Part shown: positions 25,220 through 34,968 of the stretch, piece by piece | Numbering within the stretch: the first letter of the stretch is position 1 | Layout of the letters: each line of letters begins with the position of its first letter | NCBI RefSeq assembly: GCF_011303555.1 | Contig: NZ_CP049868.1 | Span: 4,154,001 to 4,218,000 of the forward strand | Source: Pedobacter sp. HDW13 | Lineage (GTDB): Bacteria > Bacteroidota > Bacteroidia > Sphingobacteriales > Sphingobacteriaceae | DNA length: 64,000 bases | Direction of reading: 5' to 3' | Translations under genes and position numbers: made by a program | Notes under the pieces: model-generated | What the model was told of the DNA's origin: nothing | Database searches by the model: none | Seen by the model: only the letters and a program-made list of their open reading frames with translations

Positions 25220-25352
25220 TTTGTTTTGTTGTTGAGTTTTTGTTAGTACAAGTTAAGCAAGATATGAACAGCATATGGGGCGTAAAAGAGACTTTTTAAG
25301 GGGGCAATAAGACCATATAAAGTTCAAAGACTAAAGAGGAAAGACCAAAAAT

Positions 25353-25805
25353 CTAAGCGCCAAATTGTGAAAGATGGTGGTCTAAATGTTTATAAAACAT
25401 GTTATTCCATTCGGTTTTGTTTAGTTTGCCAAAAGAATGCGATTCTTTACCTTCGAAATGGTTTTCACCTAATTCCTGTGTTTTATTGAGGTAGGCAATC
25501 AACCTGGCTTTCTCTTTCTCAAAATCCCTTTCATCTTTAATGATGAATTGTGGAGCCGTTGGGTTGTTTTTTGGATAAGACTTTTCACTAACCACTTTAC
25601 TTTTAACCAGGTTTTTCAGAATAAATTTCATAAACAAACCAGGTTTTGGGTGTATATCATCGTAAATCATTTCGTAGGTTACATTACAATGCGCCAGCAT
25701 TTGTACTACATTCATTTTGCCCCAAAGCTGTGGAGTAGTGGGACTAAGCGTGTTAATTCTTTCAATAATTTCGCTAGTTACTGCGGGTTGGAAGATGTTC
25801 TTCAT
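25353..25805 (-). CDS. DUF1569 / DinB-like protein
   Basis: 150 residues. The pattern WGKMNVVQMLAHC near the start and HLDHHLSQFG at the end gives the His positions expected of the DinB/YfiT-like four-helix metal-binding fold, as in DUF1569. Members are cytoplasmic and mostly uncharacterised; some relatives are thiol-transferases or metal-dependent hydrolases. No partner gene is evident. Confidence 0.72.
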   Translation of the reverse strand: MKNIFQPAVTSEIIERINTLSPTTPQLWGKMNVVQMLAHCNVTYEMIYDDIHPKPGLFMKFILKNLVKSKVVSEKSYPKNNPTAPQFIIKDERDFEKEKARLIAYLNKTQELGENHFEGKESHSFGKLNKTEWNNMFYKHLDHHLSQFGA

Positions 25806-25868
25806 GATCTTATTTGGACGATATTTGTTAATATATTATTTAAAGTTACAATGGTGTACTCATTGTGC

Positions 25869-27104
25869 CTAATTTCTCAACATTTTAAACGAAAACCAAC
25901 CCAGTAATACAATAATTACCGCCATTAAAACCCATAGCCAGGCTTTGTTTTCGAATAGGGGCTTGGTTACTTTAGCCGTGTAGGCCGGGTTTTGCTGTTC
26001 TTCGCCGATGGTGAGTGAACTTAAGTTTGCAGGTATTTTATTTTCAAATTTTTCGATCTCGTAACTGGGAACTACAGCTTTGTTATTGCCATAATATAAA
26101 GCGTAACGCAGTTTTGGATCATCAAAACGGGCAATCAATTCATATACACAGCCTTTTAATGCCAAACCACTTAAACGTAGTGGCTTATTATCATTGTTTT
26201 GGATGGTAATCCGCAGTTTTGAAGTAATGGTATTTGGAAAGCTAAATACAGGTTTTTCTATAGAGCTAACGGTGCCCGTGTAAAGATCCATGTAATTGTA
26301 CTTTATACCTTTATCGGTTTTAAAACTATCTGTAGCATAATCAATTTTGAACGGACGGTAAAAATCAAAATCGCTTTGGGCATTTAAACTCAATTGCGAT
26401 ACCGGTACCGGATCGGTTAAATTGATGTCGATAACCGTTTCTTTGTGTTCTGCATCGTTTTTGATGTTGTACGATTGATATTTAATATCCTGGAATATGC
26501 CTTTTATGGTATCTGTTTTTAAAATTTTTGTGGTTAAAAGCTCCATCTGGGCACTATTTTTTATGGCAATCCGAAAATAGGCATACTTTGCATCGGGGAA
26601 ATTTATCCTGGTAAAATGATAATCGGTAAACTGGTTTTTGATCGACAAAATCCGGTAATCTTTTACTATGGTAAACCAGTTTTGGTTATCGTTACTGCCT
26701 TCGAGCGTAACTTTCCAGTCGAAATTTTCCTGCTTAAAATCGAGATTTATCTGGTTAATTACGCCGCTTACCGCGGGTCGAAAAGTATAATAATAAGTGT
26801 TGTTAGCTGAGCTTTGGTTCAACTGTTTAAAAGCAATTTCCTTCGTGTTAATCTGATTATCGCGTTGCTTTAACAGATAAGGGATCTCAACGGTATCTTT
26901 ACCCTTAATGCCAAAAATACGCAGGTCTTCAAAACCCGGCTTAAGCTTTTGATATATTGGGTTGGGCAGTACCATACTGTGCCAGGTAGCTTGTACACCA
27001 GTAATTTCCCTTTTTAAGCGGTAGGGAGCAGTTTGGGCGTTTGCAGCTAATACGCAAGGTAAAAGCCAAAAAAGCAGCTTAGTTTTTAGTCTCCACATCA
27101 TCAA
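25869..27104 (-). CDS. DUF3999-family exported membrane-anchored protein
   Basis: 411 residues. Signal peptide (about residues 1-24, ending AANAQ), a long beta-rich extracytoplasmic part, and one C-terminal membrane helix (WVLMAVIIVLLGWFSF). The GSNDNQNWFTIVKDYRI segment looks like a discoidin-type fold, and the layout fits DUF3999. Its start overlaps the end of the DUF2339 gene by 26 bases. DUF3999 and DUF2339 genes are typically paired, so the products probably form an envelope complex. What it does is not known. Confidence 0.78.
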   Translation of the reverse strand: MMMWRLKTKLLFWLLPCVLAANAQTAPYRLKREITGVQATWHSMVLPNPIYQKLKPGFEDLRIFGIKGKDTVEIPYLLKQRDNQINTKEIAFKQLNQSSANNTYYYTFRPAVSGVINQINLDFKQENFDWKVTLEGSNDNQNWFTIVKDYRILSIKNQFTDYHFTRINFPDAKYAYFRIAIKNSAQMELLTTKILKTDTIKGIFQDIKYQSYNIKNDAEHKETVIDINLTDPVPVSQLSLNAQSDFDFYRPFKIDYATDSFKTDKGIKYNYMDLYTGTVSSIEKPVFSFPNTITSKLRITIQNNDNKPLRLSGLALKGCVYELIARFDDPKLRYALYYGNNKAVVPSYEIEKFENKIPANLSSLTIGEEQQNPAYTAKVTKPLFENKAWLWVLMAVIIVLLGWFSFKMLRN

Positions 27105-29447
27105 TAATTAAATGTTTGTACTTGTTGTAAAGGAAAGAAATGATTAGCAGCAATATGCCCAGCGACACGAATACAATGGTTTTTGAAATGGTGCTGAGGT
27201 AGGCAATGTCGTAAACAAAAAGTTTAATCAGCGTAATACCAAACAAAACCATTGCCCCAATACGCAGGTGTTTTTTGTTTTTGGCCAAGCCCATACCGAT
27301 CAAAAATAGCGAATAAGACCCCAAAGGATGCTCAAACCTAATTTATAATTACCATCTAAACCTGCCAGGGCTAAAATGTTAATCAGCTCGCTGCTAATTA
27401 CCCATAAAATGGAAATGTAAAGCAGGTAATCGAACAGTGTTTTAAAGCTGCTTTTAAACAGACTGTAATTGATTAACTGGTAGAACATGATAATTAACAA
27501 AGCAAAGAAGCCAATAGAAACATAGCGGATGCCAATATTGAAGGTGCCGATTTTGAAATAGTTATTATCCGATAATAAATATTCATCTCTAAGCTCACTT
27601 AAATTATAAAGGCCATTGGTTAAAAATAAGGCAATAACCAACAGGTTAATAGCCAGACAGGCAATTGCAAGCTCGCTGCTTTTAAGTTTTTTTAGATTAA
27701 AATAAGACAATGCGGCGGCAAAAAATAGGGTATAGATATAAATCCAGGCTATTTTTAACTTTTCATAGTTGTAATTGTAGGTATAGCCGCTGTAATCTGT
27801 ATTTGTTTTTGGGTGCGGGTTTATTTTGGAGATTTCGAAAAGGTTGTTAAAATGTTTCGAAATCTCCAGTGAGAAAGTAATATACACTACAAACAATAAT
27901 ATTGAAGGAATGCTGTAACTCAATATCTGGCGCATCCAGATCCATTCGGCAGGTTTCTCGGTTTCTTTTTTGCTGATGCTGAACATCCAGCTAAAACTGC
28001 CAATAAAAATAACTGCCGTTAAGAAACCCACATTAAATATCGGTTTAACAACCTGATAACTGCCATAGTAACTTGCATAACTGGCCCAGTCTTCTAAAAG
28101 GCTTAAAAAGGCAAGAAAGATAAGCGGAAAAGAAAGCTTTTCGTAGATAGCAATTTGTTTAACCCTACCCAGATAAAAGAGTATGGCCGCCTCAACAGTC
28201 CAGAATATAGTTACCCAACCGCCATCTAACTGCACCGGAACAGCCATGGTAATAAAGGTAATAACCAAAGCCAGGATAAGGTAGAACAGGTTTTTATCGG
28301 CCAGTTGCCTTTTGTAAATAATTAAGCTTACCACAAAATGAATTATTCCGTTGGCCAGGGTAAATAAGCCTAAAAATTCTGCACTATTTTTATTGTCGGC
28401 TATAATTAAATAACCCATGCAGTAAAAAATGAAGGCATTTAAGAGTGTGATGACTACATCACTTAAGCCGAATACTTCTCTCTTAATGACTTTATAAGCA
28501 AGGTTAGTGATGTAAAAAGTAATAAAGAATATCGAAGCAAACAGGAGGGCGAGAACAAAATACTGGCTCTCACTACTTAAATCAAAGCGCCAGGCTGAAA
28601 AAATGAGCCAGCTTAATCCGAAGGAGACATAAAATAAGGGTTTCCAGTATTTTTTAAAGCTCAATACCAAAATACCGATATTGATAATCGCTATATAGCT
28701 AAATAAACCCCCTACTTTGCCAGAGCCATCGCTCAGTAAAAACGGCACAGCATAGGCACCAACCAGGCCAATATGGGCAATAACCTGCTTATTGTATTGA
28801 ATTGCTGCAACCACAGTGAAGGAGGTGAAAATCACCATCAGGCCGAAGGCAAGTGCCTGCGGAATCAAGGCGTAAAAATCGTAAGCGGCATATGTAATAA
28901 AATACATGATGGCAATGGCACCACTAACCAGTACTGCTGAAAAGTTTTCGTATTTAGCCTTTAATTTAATTGCAAAGCCCATTAAGCCTGCACCCATTGC
29001 ATAACCCAAAACAATACGGGTTAAAGGGCTAATCATATCGTGATCGATGGCATATTTTGCGCCAATGGCTACACCGATGATTAAAATCAGGATACCTATT
29101 TTACTGATCAGATTCTCGCCAATGAACTTTTCGAAATCTGATTTAACTATATTTTCGCGCTTAAAGCGGTCGGCAAAATTAGGCTGTAACGGATTTTGAG
29201 GAGTAGGAAAAGCTGAAGGAACCGGCTGGGGAGTTGCTGCATGTTGTATTACCGGATTTGGTGGTGTATTTTTTGGAGGCGATATAAAAGTAGGTTCAGC
29301 AGCTTTAGGTGCATTTGCTGAGTCCGGCGATTGTAAAGCTTTAACTTCTTGTCTTAATGCCTGAATTTCGGCTTCGAAACCTTGTTGCCTCAGCAATAAA
29401 TTTTCTAGCTTAACTAACAGCAGGTTTAATTTTTCCGAATTATCCAT
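27079..29447 (-). pseudogene. DUF2339 polytopic membrane protein, frame broken near the 3' end
   Basis: The main frame (29447 down to 27300) encodes a short coiled coil at 1-40, a Pro-rich linker, then about 24 membrane helices with many Asn/Tyr loops, as in DUF2339. It ends abruptly at GLSILWGLIRYF. The neighbouring frame continues SYSLFLIGMGLAKNKKHLRIGAMVLFG to 27079, which is the expected family C-terminus with three more helices. One extra base in the C4 run at 27319-27322 joins them (WGLIRYF becomes WGSYSLFLIG), giving about 789 residues. The gene is followed by its usual DUF3999 partner. Confidence 0.75.
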
Positions 29448-29520
29448 CCAATATCTGATTTGCGTAACTTATTTTATTAAATATAGGAAATGAATTTTTA
29501 TCAGGTTAGGAAATTATTCA

Positions 29521-30129
29521 CTACGTCGGTAACAGTTCTGAATAGAAGGCTACAAATTCGCGAATCAGTGAATAACCATCGCGCCACTCCAAATATTCGG
29601 GACTGGCTCCAAAAACCTTATCGAAGCCATTTTTTCTGAAAAGCATTTTGGTGCGGGTAATGTGGTAATATTGCGAAACCACTATGATACTTTCAATATG
29701 ATAGTTGCTTTTTAGTTTTGCAGTGTTTTTTACCGTTTTTAAAGTGTTATCGCCCTGGTTATCGGTAATAATTAAAGCAGCCGGAACACCCTTTCCGATC
29801 AGGAAATCACGCATTTTATCACCTTCATTAAAACCTTCGTGGCCATGCCCGCCACTTACAAAAAGCATTTTTACCCGTCCGTTTTTATACAGGCTAAGCG
29901 CACGTTCCAGTCTTTTTTGCAACCTTTGTGATAAAGAGCCATCTTCGTTTACTTTATTGCCTAACACCACACCTAAATCGGCATTTTGTGGGGTGTTGTT
30001 CATCCCATCGATAATAATAACACTGGTGTGGATGCTAAACCAAAGTACTATGAGGATAATAAAGGCTTTTGTAAGTGGGCTAACTTTCAATTTACTGCCT
30101 TTAAAAACAGGCTGATGTCTTGTGTCCAT
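29521..30129 (-). CDS. SanA/YdcF-family membrane protein
   Basis: 202 residues. One N-terminal membrane helix (about 22-41), then the YdcF/ElyC/SanA fold: ADLGVVLGNKVNEDGSLSQRL, RVKMLFVSGGHGHEG, SIIVVSQYYHITRTKMLFRK, and the C-terminal LIREFVAFYSELL. Relatives act in envelope integrity (SanA in vancomycin resistance, ElyC in peptidoglycan/undecaprenyl metabolism), and that general role is what I infer. Its start overlaps the end of the hydrolase gene by 43 bases. Confidence 0.82.
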   Translation of the reverse strand: MDTRHQPVFKGSKLKVSPLTKAFIILIVLWFSIHTSVIIIDGMNNTPQNADLGVVLGNKVNEDGSLSQRLQKRLERALSLYKNGRVKMLFVSGGHGHEGFNEGDKMRDFLIGKGVPAALIITDNQGDNTLKTVKNTAKLKSNYHIESIIVVSQYYHITRTKMLFRKNGFDKVFGASPEYLEWRDGYSLIREFVAFYSELLPT

Positions 30130-31067
30130 TCGGATTTATATTGGGTTAGGTAGTTGTCGTGACCGGCTAAAGGATAGGTGCGAAGGCTTTTACTTCCTTT
30201 CAGGTTGTTGAAAATTTCGTTTATTTCACTGCGTGAAACCCGGTTGTCCTTTTCTCCGTATAAGAGCAAGGTGGGGCATTTTATGCCTTTTGCATCATCA
30301 ACAGGACGCAGTTTAAAACCATTAAAATGATGCTGAAAGCCTCCCCAAAACACCAGAATATTGGCGAGCGGGAAAGTAGGGATATGTAAAATTTTAAACC
30401 TGGCCTGGGTTGTTTTTAACAGGCTGCTATAAGGACATTCGATGATAATCGCAGCAGGATTGATTTTAAAAGCGTTCAGTGCTTTCATAGTAGCTACAGC
30501 GCCCATAGAAGTACCAAACAAAATAATTTGCTTTTTTTCAGTTTGGTTAACGTATTGGTAAACTGTTTTAACTTCCTCAGCTTCGGCAAAGCCAATGGTA
30601 GTTTCATTGCCTTCCGAGCCGCCCGAACCCATAAAATCGACCAGCATGGTATTGTAGCCCAACTGGTAGAAAATGTTGGCCTTGTTTATCAACCCGGATT
30701 TTGACGCGCTATAGCCATGAAACATAATAACAGTTCCCTTTGCCTCAGGGTGTTTAATAAACCAGCATTCTAATTTTTTATTACTTTGTAGCTTAACGGT
30801 GGTGTAGGGCAAATCTGGTTGCCTTTGGTTCGCCGGGCGTGGGTTTGATACTCCTGTAAAAAGCGTCTTTATTTTCTCTGCCAGCGAGAGTTGCTCTGGC
30901 TTAGCTGTTTTGGTTACTTTTTGTGTAGTAAAATGCGTGAGTTGATAAGCCTGGTTATAGGCAATGATGTTTGCCAGTACGAACAGGCTTACCAGCCCCC
31001 ATAACAGGATCTTAATTATGTTCCGTAAAGATTTCTTAGGGGCGCGTTTTTGTGATTTAACGTACAT
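30087..31067 (-). CDS. Membrane-anchored alpha/beta hydrolase
   Basis: 326 residues from the internal ATG at 31067. This is preferred because the longer version would overlap the upstream peptidase gene by 35 bases and precede the membrane anchor awkwardly. An N-terminal membrane helix (about 16-38) is followed by a serine-hydrolase domain: the oxyanion region MFHGYSASKSG, the nucleophile elbow GTSMGA, an Asp in LLYGEKDNRVS and the His in LAGHDNYL. Substrate unknown. It lies between M28 peptidase and SanA-like genes in a tight minus-strand run. Confidence 0.82.
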   Translation of the reverse strand: MYVKSQKRAPKKSLRNIIKILLWGLVSLFVLANIIAYNQAYQLTHFTTQKVTKTAKPEQLSLAEKIKTLFTGVSNPRPANQRQPDLPYTTVKLQSNKKLECWFIKHPEAKGTVIMFHGYSASKSGLINKANIFYQLGYNTMLVDFMGSGGSEGNETTIGFAEAEEVKTVYQYVNQTEKKQIILFGTSMGAVATMKALNAFKINPAAIIIECPYSSLLKTTQARFKILHIPTFPLANILVFWGGFQHHFNGFKLRPVDDAKGIKCPTLLLYGEKDNRVSRSEINEIFNNLKGSKSLRTYPLAGHDNYLTQYKSEWTQDISLFLKAVN

Positions 31068-31080
31068 GCGGCTGCTATAA

Positions 31081-32001
31081 TTAAATTTTAACCAACGTTT
31101 TAAATACTCCATCAATTACTTTGGCCATCCGGTTAATATCGAGTGTTTCCATGGTGTCGGTAACCTGGTGGTAGTTTTTATTCCGGTAAAAAGAGGTGTC
31201 GGTGATCATTAAGGCACTGTAGCCAAATTTCCAGTAATTTAGGTGGTCTGAAAAATCGATACCCGGCAAAGACGTTGGGCCACTAAAGGTTTTGGTTAGA
31301 ATGGTATTCCCTTTTTTGAAAGCCGAAGTAAAGTTGTTGGCAAACTTGCCCGCACTAAATTTTTTAATCACGGTTATGTAATCGCCCTTATTGCCATAAA
31401 ACCACGATAAAATGCCCAGTGGGTATGATTGTGATTTCTTTTCAGTTTTAAAGTAACCGATCATTTCTAAAGAGAGCATACCATATACCTCAATTTTATT
31501 GCTTTTGAGCCATTTGGCGTGGATATAACTCCCCATCTGTTCGGTACGGAAATAGGGTGGCTCTTCTAAGGTATAAGCTACTAAATCTATCCGGTGGTTT
31601 AGTTTTTGGCCTTTTAACATCCTGGCCAGTTCTAAAAGACCTGTTACCCCGCTTGCATTATCATCTGCACCTTCCTGCTCGCCGCAACTATCGTAATGTG
31701 CACCTGCAATTATCCGTTTTTGATGTTGGGTACCGAAAGAACAGATTACGTTTTTATAGATCTTTTGATCTACTGTATATTCCTGAATGTATACACTATC
31801 GGCATATTTCTTAAATACCGACCGGATATAATCGGCTGTTTGGTTTAGCTGATCGATATTTTGATGACTGCGGTACCTGGGCGTTTTGGTTAGGGTTTTC
31901 AAATGTGCTTTTATCACCACTGTATCAGGCAATGTAGCCGCCTTACACCAGGTTGCTGATAGTAAGCATAAACTTAAAATTAAGATTTTTGAGCGCGTCA
32001 T
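31081..32001 (-). CDS. Secreted M28-family zinc peptidase
   Basis: 306 residues from the ATG at 32001, which opens a signal peptide (MTRSKILILSLCLLSATWC, KAA). The M28 zinc-binding layout is visible: GAHYDSCG (His and Asp), EGADDNASGVTGLLELAR (bridging Asp), TLEEPPYF (Glu/Glu), and DFSDHLNYWKFG with the last His. It is a probable aminopeptidase or glutaminyl-cyclase-like enzyme in the periplasm. First gene of the run with the hydrolase and the SanA-like gene (13-base gap). Confidence 0.88.
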   Translation of the reverse strand: MTRSKILILSLCLLSATWCKAATLPDTVVIKAHLKTLTKTPRYRSHQNIDQLNQTADYIRSVFKKYADSVYIQEYTVDQKIYKNVICSFGTQHQKRIIAGAHYDSCGEQEGADDNASGVTGLLELARMLKGQKLNHRIDLVAYTLEEPPYFRTEQMGSYIHAKWLKSNKIEVYGMLSLEMIGYFKTEKKSQSYPLGILSWFYGNKGDYITVIKKFSAGKFANNFTSAFKKGNTILTKTFSGPTSLPGIDFSDHLNYWKFGYSALMITDTSFYRNKNYHQVTDTMETLDINRMAKVIDGVFKTLVKI

Positions 32002-32141
32002 TTGTTGAGTTATGTGATACGAATATAACAAATTCGAAAATTACAAGCAGCCATAATAACTTGTTTTATTGAATGATAATGACTTTACTGAAACCCGATC
32101 GATAGAGATTTTTAATACATTTACAGCAAAATATAGTTACG

Positions 32142-32582
32142 ATGGAATTATCCTGCCCAATATCGGCCGAAAGAATAAATGAAAATGTGGTACGTTTAAT
32201 TGCCTTTATGGTAGCTGTAGTAGCTACTGTTTGCTTAATTTTTGGCAATTATTGGGCAATAGTGTTTTTGATTTTTGATTTTGGCAGCAGGGCCTTTACT
32301 TCGGGAAAATTCAGTGTGTTAAAATATGTGGCTGTAAGCATTAACCAAAAACTGACACTGCCAAAGCAAATGAAAGATTTGGCCCCAAAGAAATTCGCCG
32401 CAACCTTAGGTTTTGTATTTTGCCTGCTGATTACGGCGATGTTCCTGTTTGATTTTTCGACTCTGGCAATGGTTTTTACAGCAGTAATGCTTGTTTTCGC
32501 CTTGCTTGAAAGCCTTTTTGCAATATGTGTAGGCTGTTACGTTTATAGTTTTTTACAGCTTTTTAAAGGAAACAAAGCTTAA
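32142..32582 (+). CDS. DUF4395 membrane protein
   Basis: 146 residues with four predicted membrane helices in two pairs (about 20-55 and 88-135). The opening CPISAERINENVVRLIAF and the middle FDFGSRAFTSGKFSVLKYVA fit DUF4395, an integral-membrane family of unknown function. It is found next to thiol-sulphur or flavin genes in some genomes. It converges on the flavin monooxygenase gene with one base between the stops. Seven Phe-rich helices make the protein strongly hydrophobic. Confidence 0.8.
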   Translation: MELSCPISAERINENVVRLIAFMVAVVATVCLIFGNYWAIVFLIFDFGSRAFTSGKFSVLKYVAVSINQKLTLPKQMKDLAPKKFAATLGFVFCLLITAMFLFDFSTLAMVFTAVMLVFALLESLFAICVGCYVYSFLQLFKGNKA

Positions 32583-32583
32583 C

Positions 32584-33615
32584 TTATGGCTGTAAAGCTT
32601 TTCTAACTGCCGGCGCAATTCTGGTTCCATAAATTTCTATCGATTTCATCATCGCGGCATGTGATGGTCCGCCAACATCCATGTGGGCCGAGAAACGGGT
32701 TAGCCCGAAAGTTTCTTCCATAGCCAGTATTTTATCTACCGATTGGTTTACATCGCCAATAATTAATGCGCCGCTTTTGCTCATTCCAGCATCAAACTGG
32801 TTGCGTTGGTAGGGTGCCCAGCGGCGTGTACGACCGATTCTGTTCATCTGTGCCGAATAGAGCGGGTAATAGTAATCTGCTATTTCGCTGGTGTTTTCGC
32901 CAAATAGTGAGTGCATGTGTACGCCAACCTCGAATTTGTTCATATCGTGACCGTAAGCCTGGTATACTTTTTTGTAATAATCGAACAGAGGCTTAAACTG
33001 TACAGGCTGACCACCAATAATGGCAAACATTACCGGTAAACCCAGTCTTCCGGCACGTTCTACCGATTCGGGCGTGCCACCAACGGCCACCCAGATTTTT
33101 AAGCTATCGTTTACTGCACGTGGCAAAACTTCCTGGTTATTTAATTCTGGCCTGAATTTACCTTTCCAACTAACTTTAGGTGATGCATTGATTTTTAACA
33201 GTAGATCTAATTTTTCTTCGTAAAGCTCATCGTAATTTTGCAGGTTGTAGCCAAATAATGGGAATGATTCGATGAAACTTCCGCGGCCAGCCATTAATTC
33301 GGCCCTGCCGTTCGAAATTAAATCGACTGTGGCAAAACTTTGGTACAGCTTTACCGGGTCAGACGAACTTAAAACCGAAACGGCACTGCTTAGCTTAATG
33401 TTTTTAGTTACGGTTGCTGCAGCGGCCAGGATAATTTCAGGACTCGATACCGCATAATCCGGGCGGTGGTGCTCGCCAATGCCATAAAAATCCAAACCCA
33501 CTTCATCCATGAGTTTAATTTCTGCTATAATTTCCTGAAGTCTTTGTTGTGCGGGTTGAATTTCTCCATTTGCATTGATTTGCAAATCGCCAAACATGCC
33601 AATACCTAATTCCAT
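32584..33615 (-). CDS. LLM-class flavin-dependent oxidoreductase
   Basis: 343 residues of the bacterial-luciferase-like TIM barrel. Family pattern: ELGIGMFGDL at the start, FYGIGEHHRPDYAVSSPEIILAA, IKLSSAVSVLSSSDPVKLYQ, GRAELMAGRGSF, and KIWVAVGGTPESVERAGRLGLP. These enzymes use FMN or F420; in Bacteroidota FMN is expected. The substrate is unknown. A TACCTTTG box lies 18 bases before the ATG. Monocistronic. Confidence 0.88.
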   Translation of the reverse strand: MELGIGMFGDLQINANGEIQPAQQRLQEIIAEIKLMDEVGLDFYGIGEHHRPDYAVSSPEIILAAAATVTKNIKLSSAVSVLSSSDPVKLYQSFATVDLISNGRAELMAGRGSFIESFPLFGYNLQNYDELYEEKLDLLLKINASPKVSWKGKFRPELNNQEVLPRAVNDSLKIWVAVGGTPESVERAGRLGLPVMFAIIGGQPVQFKPLFDYYKKVYQAYGHDMNKFEVGVHMHSLFGENTSEIADYYYPLYSAQMNRIGRTRRWAPYQRNQFDAGMSKSGALIIGDVNQSVDKILAMEETFGLTRFSAHMDVGGPSHAAMMKSIEIYGTRIAPAVRKALQP

Positions 33616-33633
33616 ACGTTAAAATATTTTTAA

Positions 33634-33641
33634 CAAAGGTA
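33634..33641 (-). promoter_or_regulatory. Putative -7 promoter box of the flavin monooxygenase gene
   Basis: TACCTTTG on the minus strand, 18 bases before the ATG at 33615. Confidence 0.4.
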
Positions 33642-33823
33642 ATGGCTTTGTGTTTGCCGGGTTTTGATCTATGGTAAGAAATGGTTAACTATTTAAATCG
33701 ATCAACTGGTTAATTGTTTAACTGAACTCCATCCCGTGCACACAACGTTATGCTTTTTGGTAGTTTAATTATTCGAGTTGGTTAACTGCAGGTTAAGAAA
33801 GGATATTTTTTTGAAATTAGATT

Positions 33824-34270
33824 TTACAGGCCTGAATCAAGCTTGCCCAGCGAATTTAAGATGGAAGCCAATTCTTCAAACTGATAATCAAAATTGGTAA
33901 CATCAATATCGAATTTTTTTCCGTTTTTTAACGAGACAGCAATAAAATAATGAGGATGTCTTTGGAGAAAGATAGTATAATTATGAATTGATTTGATGGT
34001 ATTAATTTCTTCCCATTTAAAAGTGCCGCGGTCTAAAAATGTAATTTCCTCTTCGTTTGCTACTATGGCGTAAATCTCTTCGTTTTTCTGTAATACTCTT
34101 AAAATGAAAACCATATAAAGGACATAAAGACAGAACATGATAGCGAAAGTGATTAAATAGCTAAGGTTAAAGGCTCCTGCTATTGCTAAAAATGCTATCG
34201 GAAAAAGACAAAATGGAATGATAATAAAGCCAATGTTACTATTGTCTTTTACTTTAATAGATGTAACCAT
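33824..34270 (-). CDS. Small membrane protein with a PH-like C-terminal region
   Basis: 148 residues. Two membrane helices (about 14-32 and 36-56), then a beta-rich soluble part: EIYAIVANEEEITFLDRGTF, KWEEINTIKSIHNYTIFLQR, and YFIAVSLKNGKKFDIDV. That order (Trp-containing strand, then basic 'iFl' strand) is like the bacterial PH-domain (YcxB-like) proteins. Function unknown. It begins 28 bases after the stop of the 2H-type gene and is co-directional with it. Confidence 0.6.
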   Translation of the reverse strand: MVTSIKVKDNSNIGFIIIPFCLFPIAFLAIAGAFNLSYLITFAIMFCLYVLYMVFILRVLQKNEEIYAIVANEEEITFLDRGTFKWEEINTIKSIHNYTIFLQRHPHYFIAVSLKNGKKFDIDVTNFDYQFEELASILNSLGKLDSGL

Positions 34271-34298
34271 TTTTTGAGCGATTGAGCTGTTAATTTAG

Positions 34299-34814
34299 CT
34301 ATTCTTTTTTAGAAACAACAAAATCAAATTCCCTGATAATTTCCCATTTTCCACCATTGATTTGTGTGATTAAGCTGATCTTGTAAAAACTTAGTACCGT
34401 TGGGAGCGGATAAGATTTTATCTGTTCAAAAATTTCTATGGTACAGGTAGAATTTCTGGGATGCATGAGCGTGATGTGTGGTAGAAGAGCTCGTGGTGAG
34501 TCGTTTATTCCTTTCAAAATTAATTTCCTTAACTGCTGAAAGGAATCGTTACCTGCTTTGGCAGGCATATACACACCCTTCCCGTTTTCAAATTGTTCAA
34601 CGGCTCCAAACGTCATTTGAATTTGACTGTTTAGTTTAATGTTTTTGATGTTGGCAAATACTTGATCCAGTTGTTCAATTTCGTCTTCCCGACACAGGGT
34701 AACATGTGCAGGAATTAAACTATGCTGAATAGGATTAAACTGTGCCCTAACCTGCTCAATAACTTCGGTTTGGTGGGTAATAAATAGAGTAAGCTGTTGC
34801 CGGGTTTGTTGCAT
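34299..34814 (-). CDS. 2'-5' RNA ligase-like 2H phosphoesterase
   Basis: 171 residues. The two catalytic motifs are HVTL (near residue 37) and HITL (near residue 113), each in a beta strand, the hallmark of the LigT/2H family. It is shorter and more LigT-like than the other 2H protein at 4760. Members act on 2',3'-cyclic phosphates or ligate RNA through 2'-5' bonds in vitro; the cellular substrate is unknown. The following membrane-protein gene may be in the same transcript. Confidence 0.8.
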   Translation of the reverse strand: MQQTRQQLTLFITHQTEVIEQVRAQFNPIQHSLIPAHVTLCREDEIEQLDQVFANIKNIKLNSQIQMTFGAVEQFENGKGVYMPAKAGNDSFQQLRKLILKGINDSPRALLPHITLMHPRNSTCTIEIFEQIKSYPLPTVLSFYKISLITQINGGKWEIIREFDFVVSKKE

Positions 34815-34919
34815 AAACTAAGTTAGGCTTTATTTTTAAAGCCTGTTAAAGGAATTGAGCAAACATACTTTCGCTATATGCGAATAAAACTCTGCAATAA
34901 TCTTATGCAATTCTGTGAG

Positions 34920-34945
34920 ACCCTGAAACAGGTTTAGGGTGACGA
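34920..34945. repeat. REP-like palindrome ACCCTGAAACAGGTTTAGGGT
   Basis: ACCCTGAAAC and GTTTAGGGT form an imperfect palindrome followed by GACGA, in the spacer downstream of hscA. It matches the element at 23698-23720. Confidence 0.55.
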
Positions 34946-34968
34946 CCGATTCAACTGAAAACTGTTAA

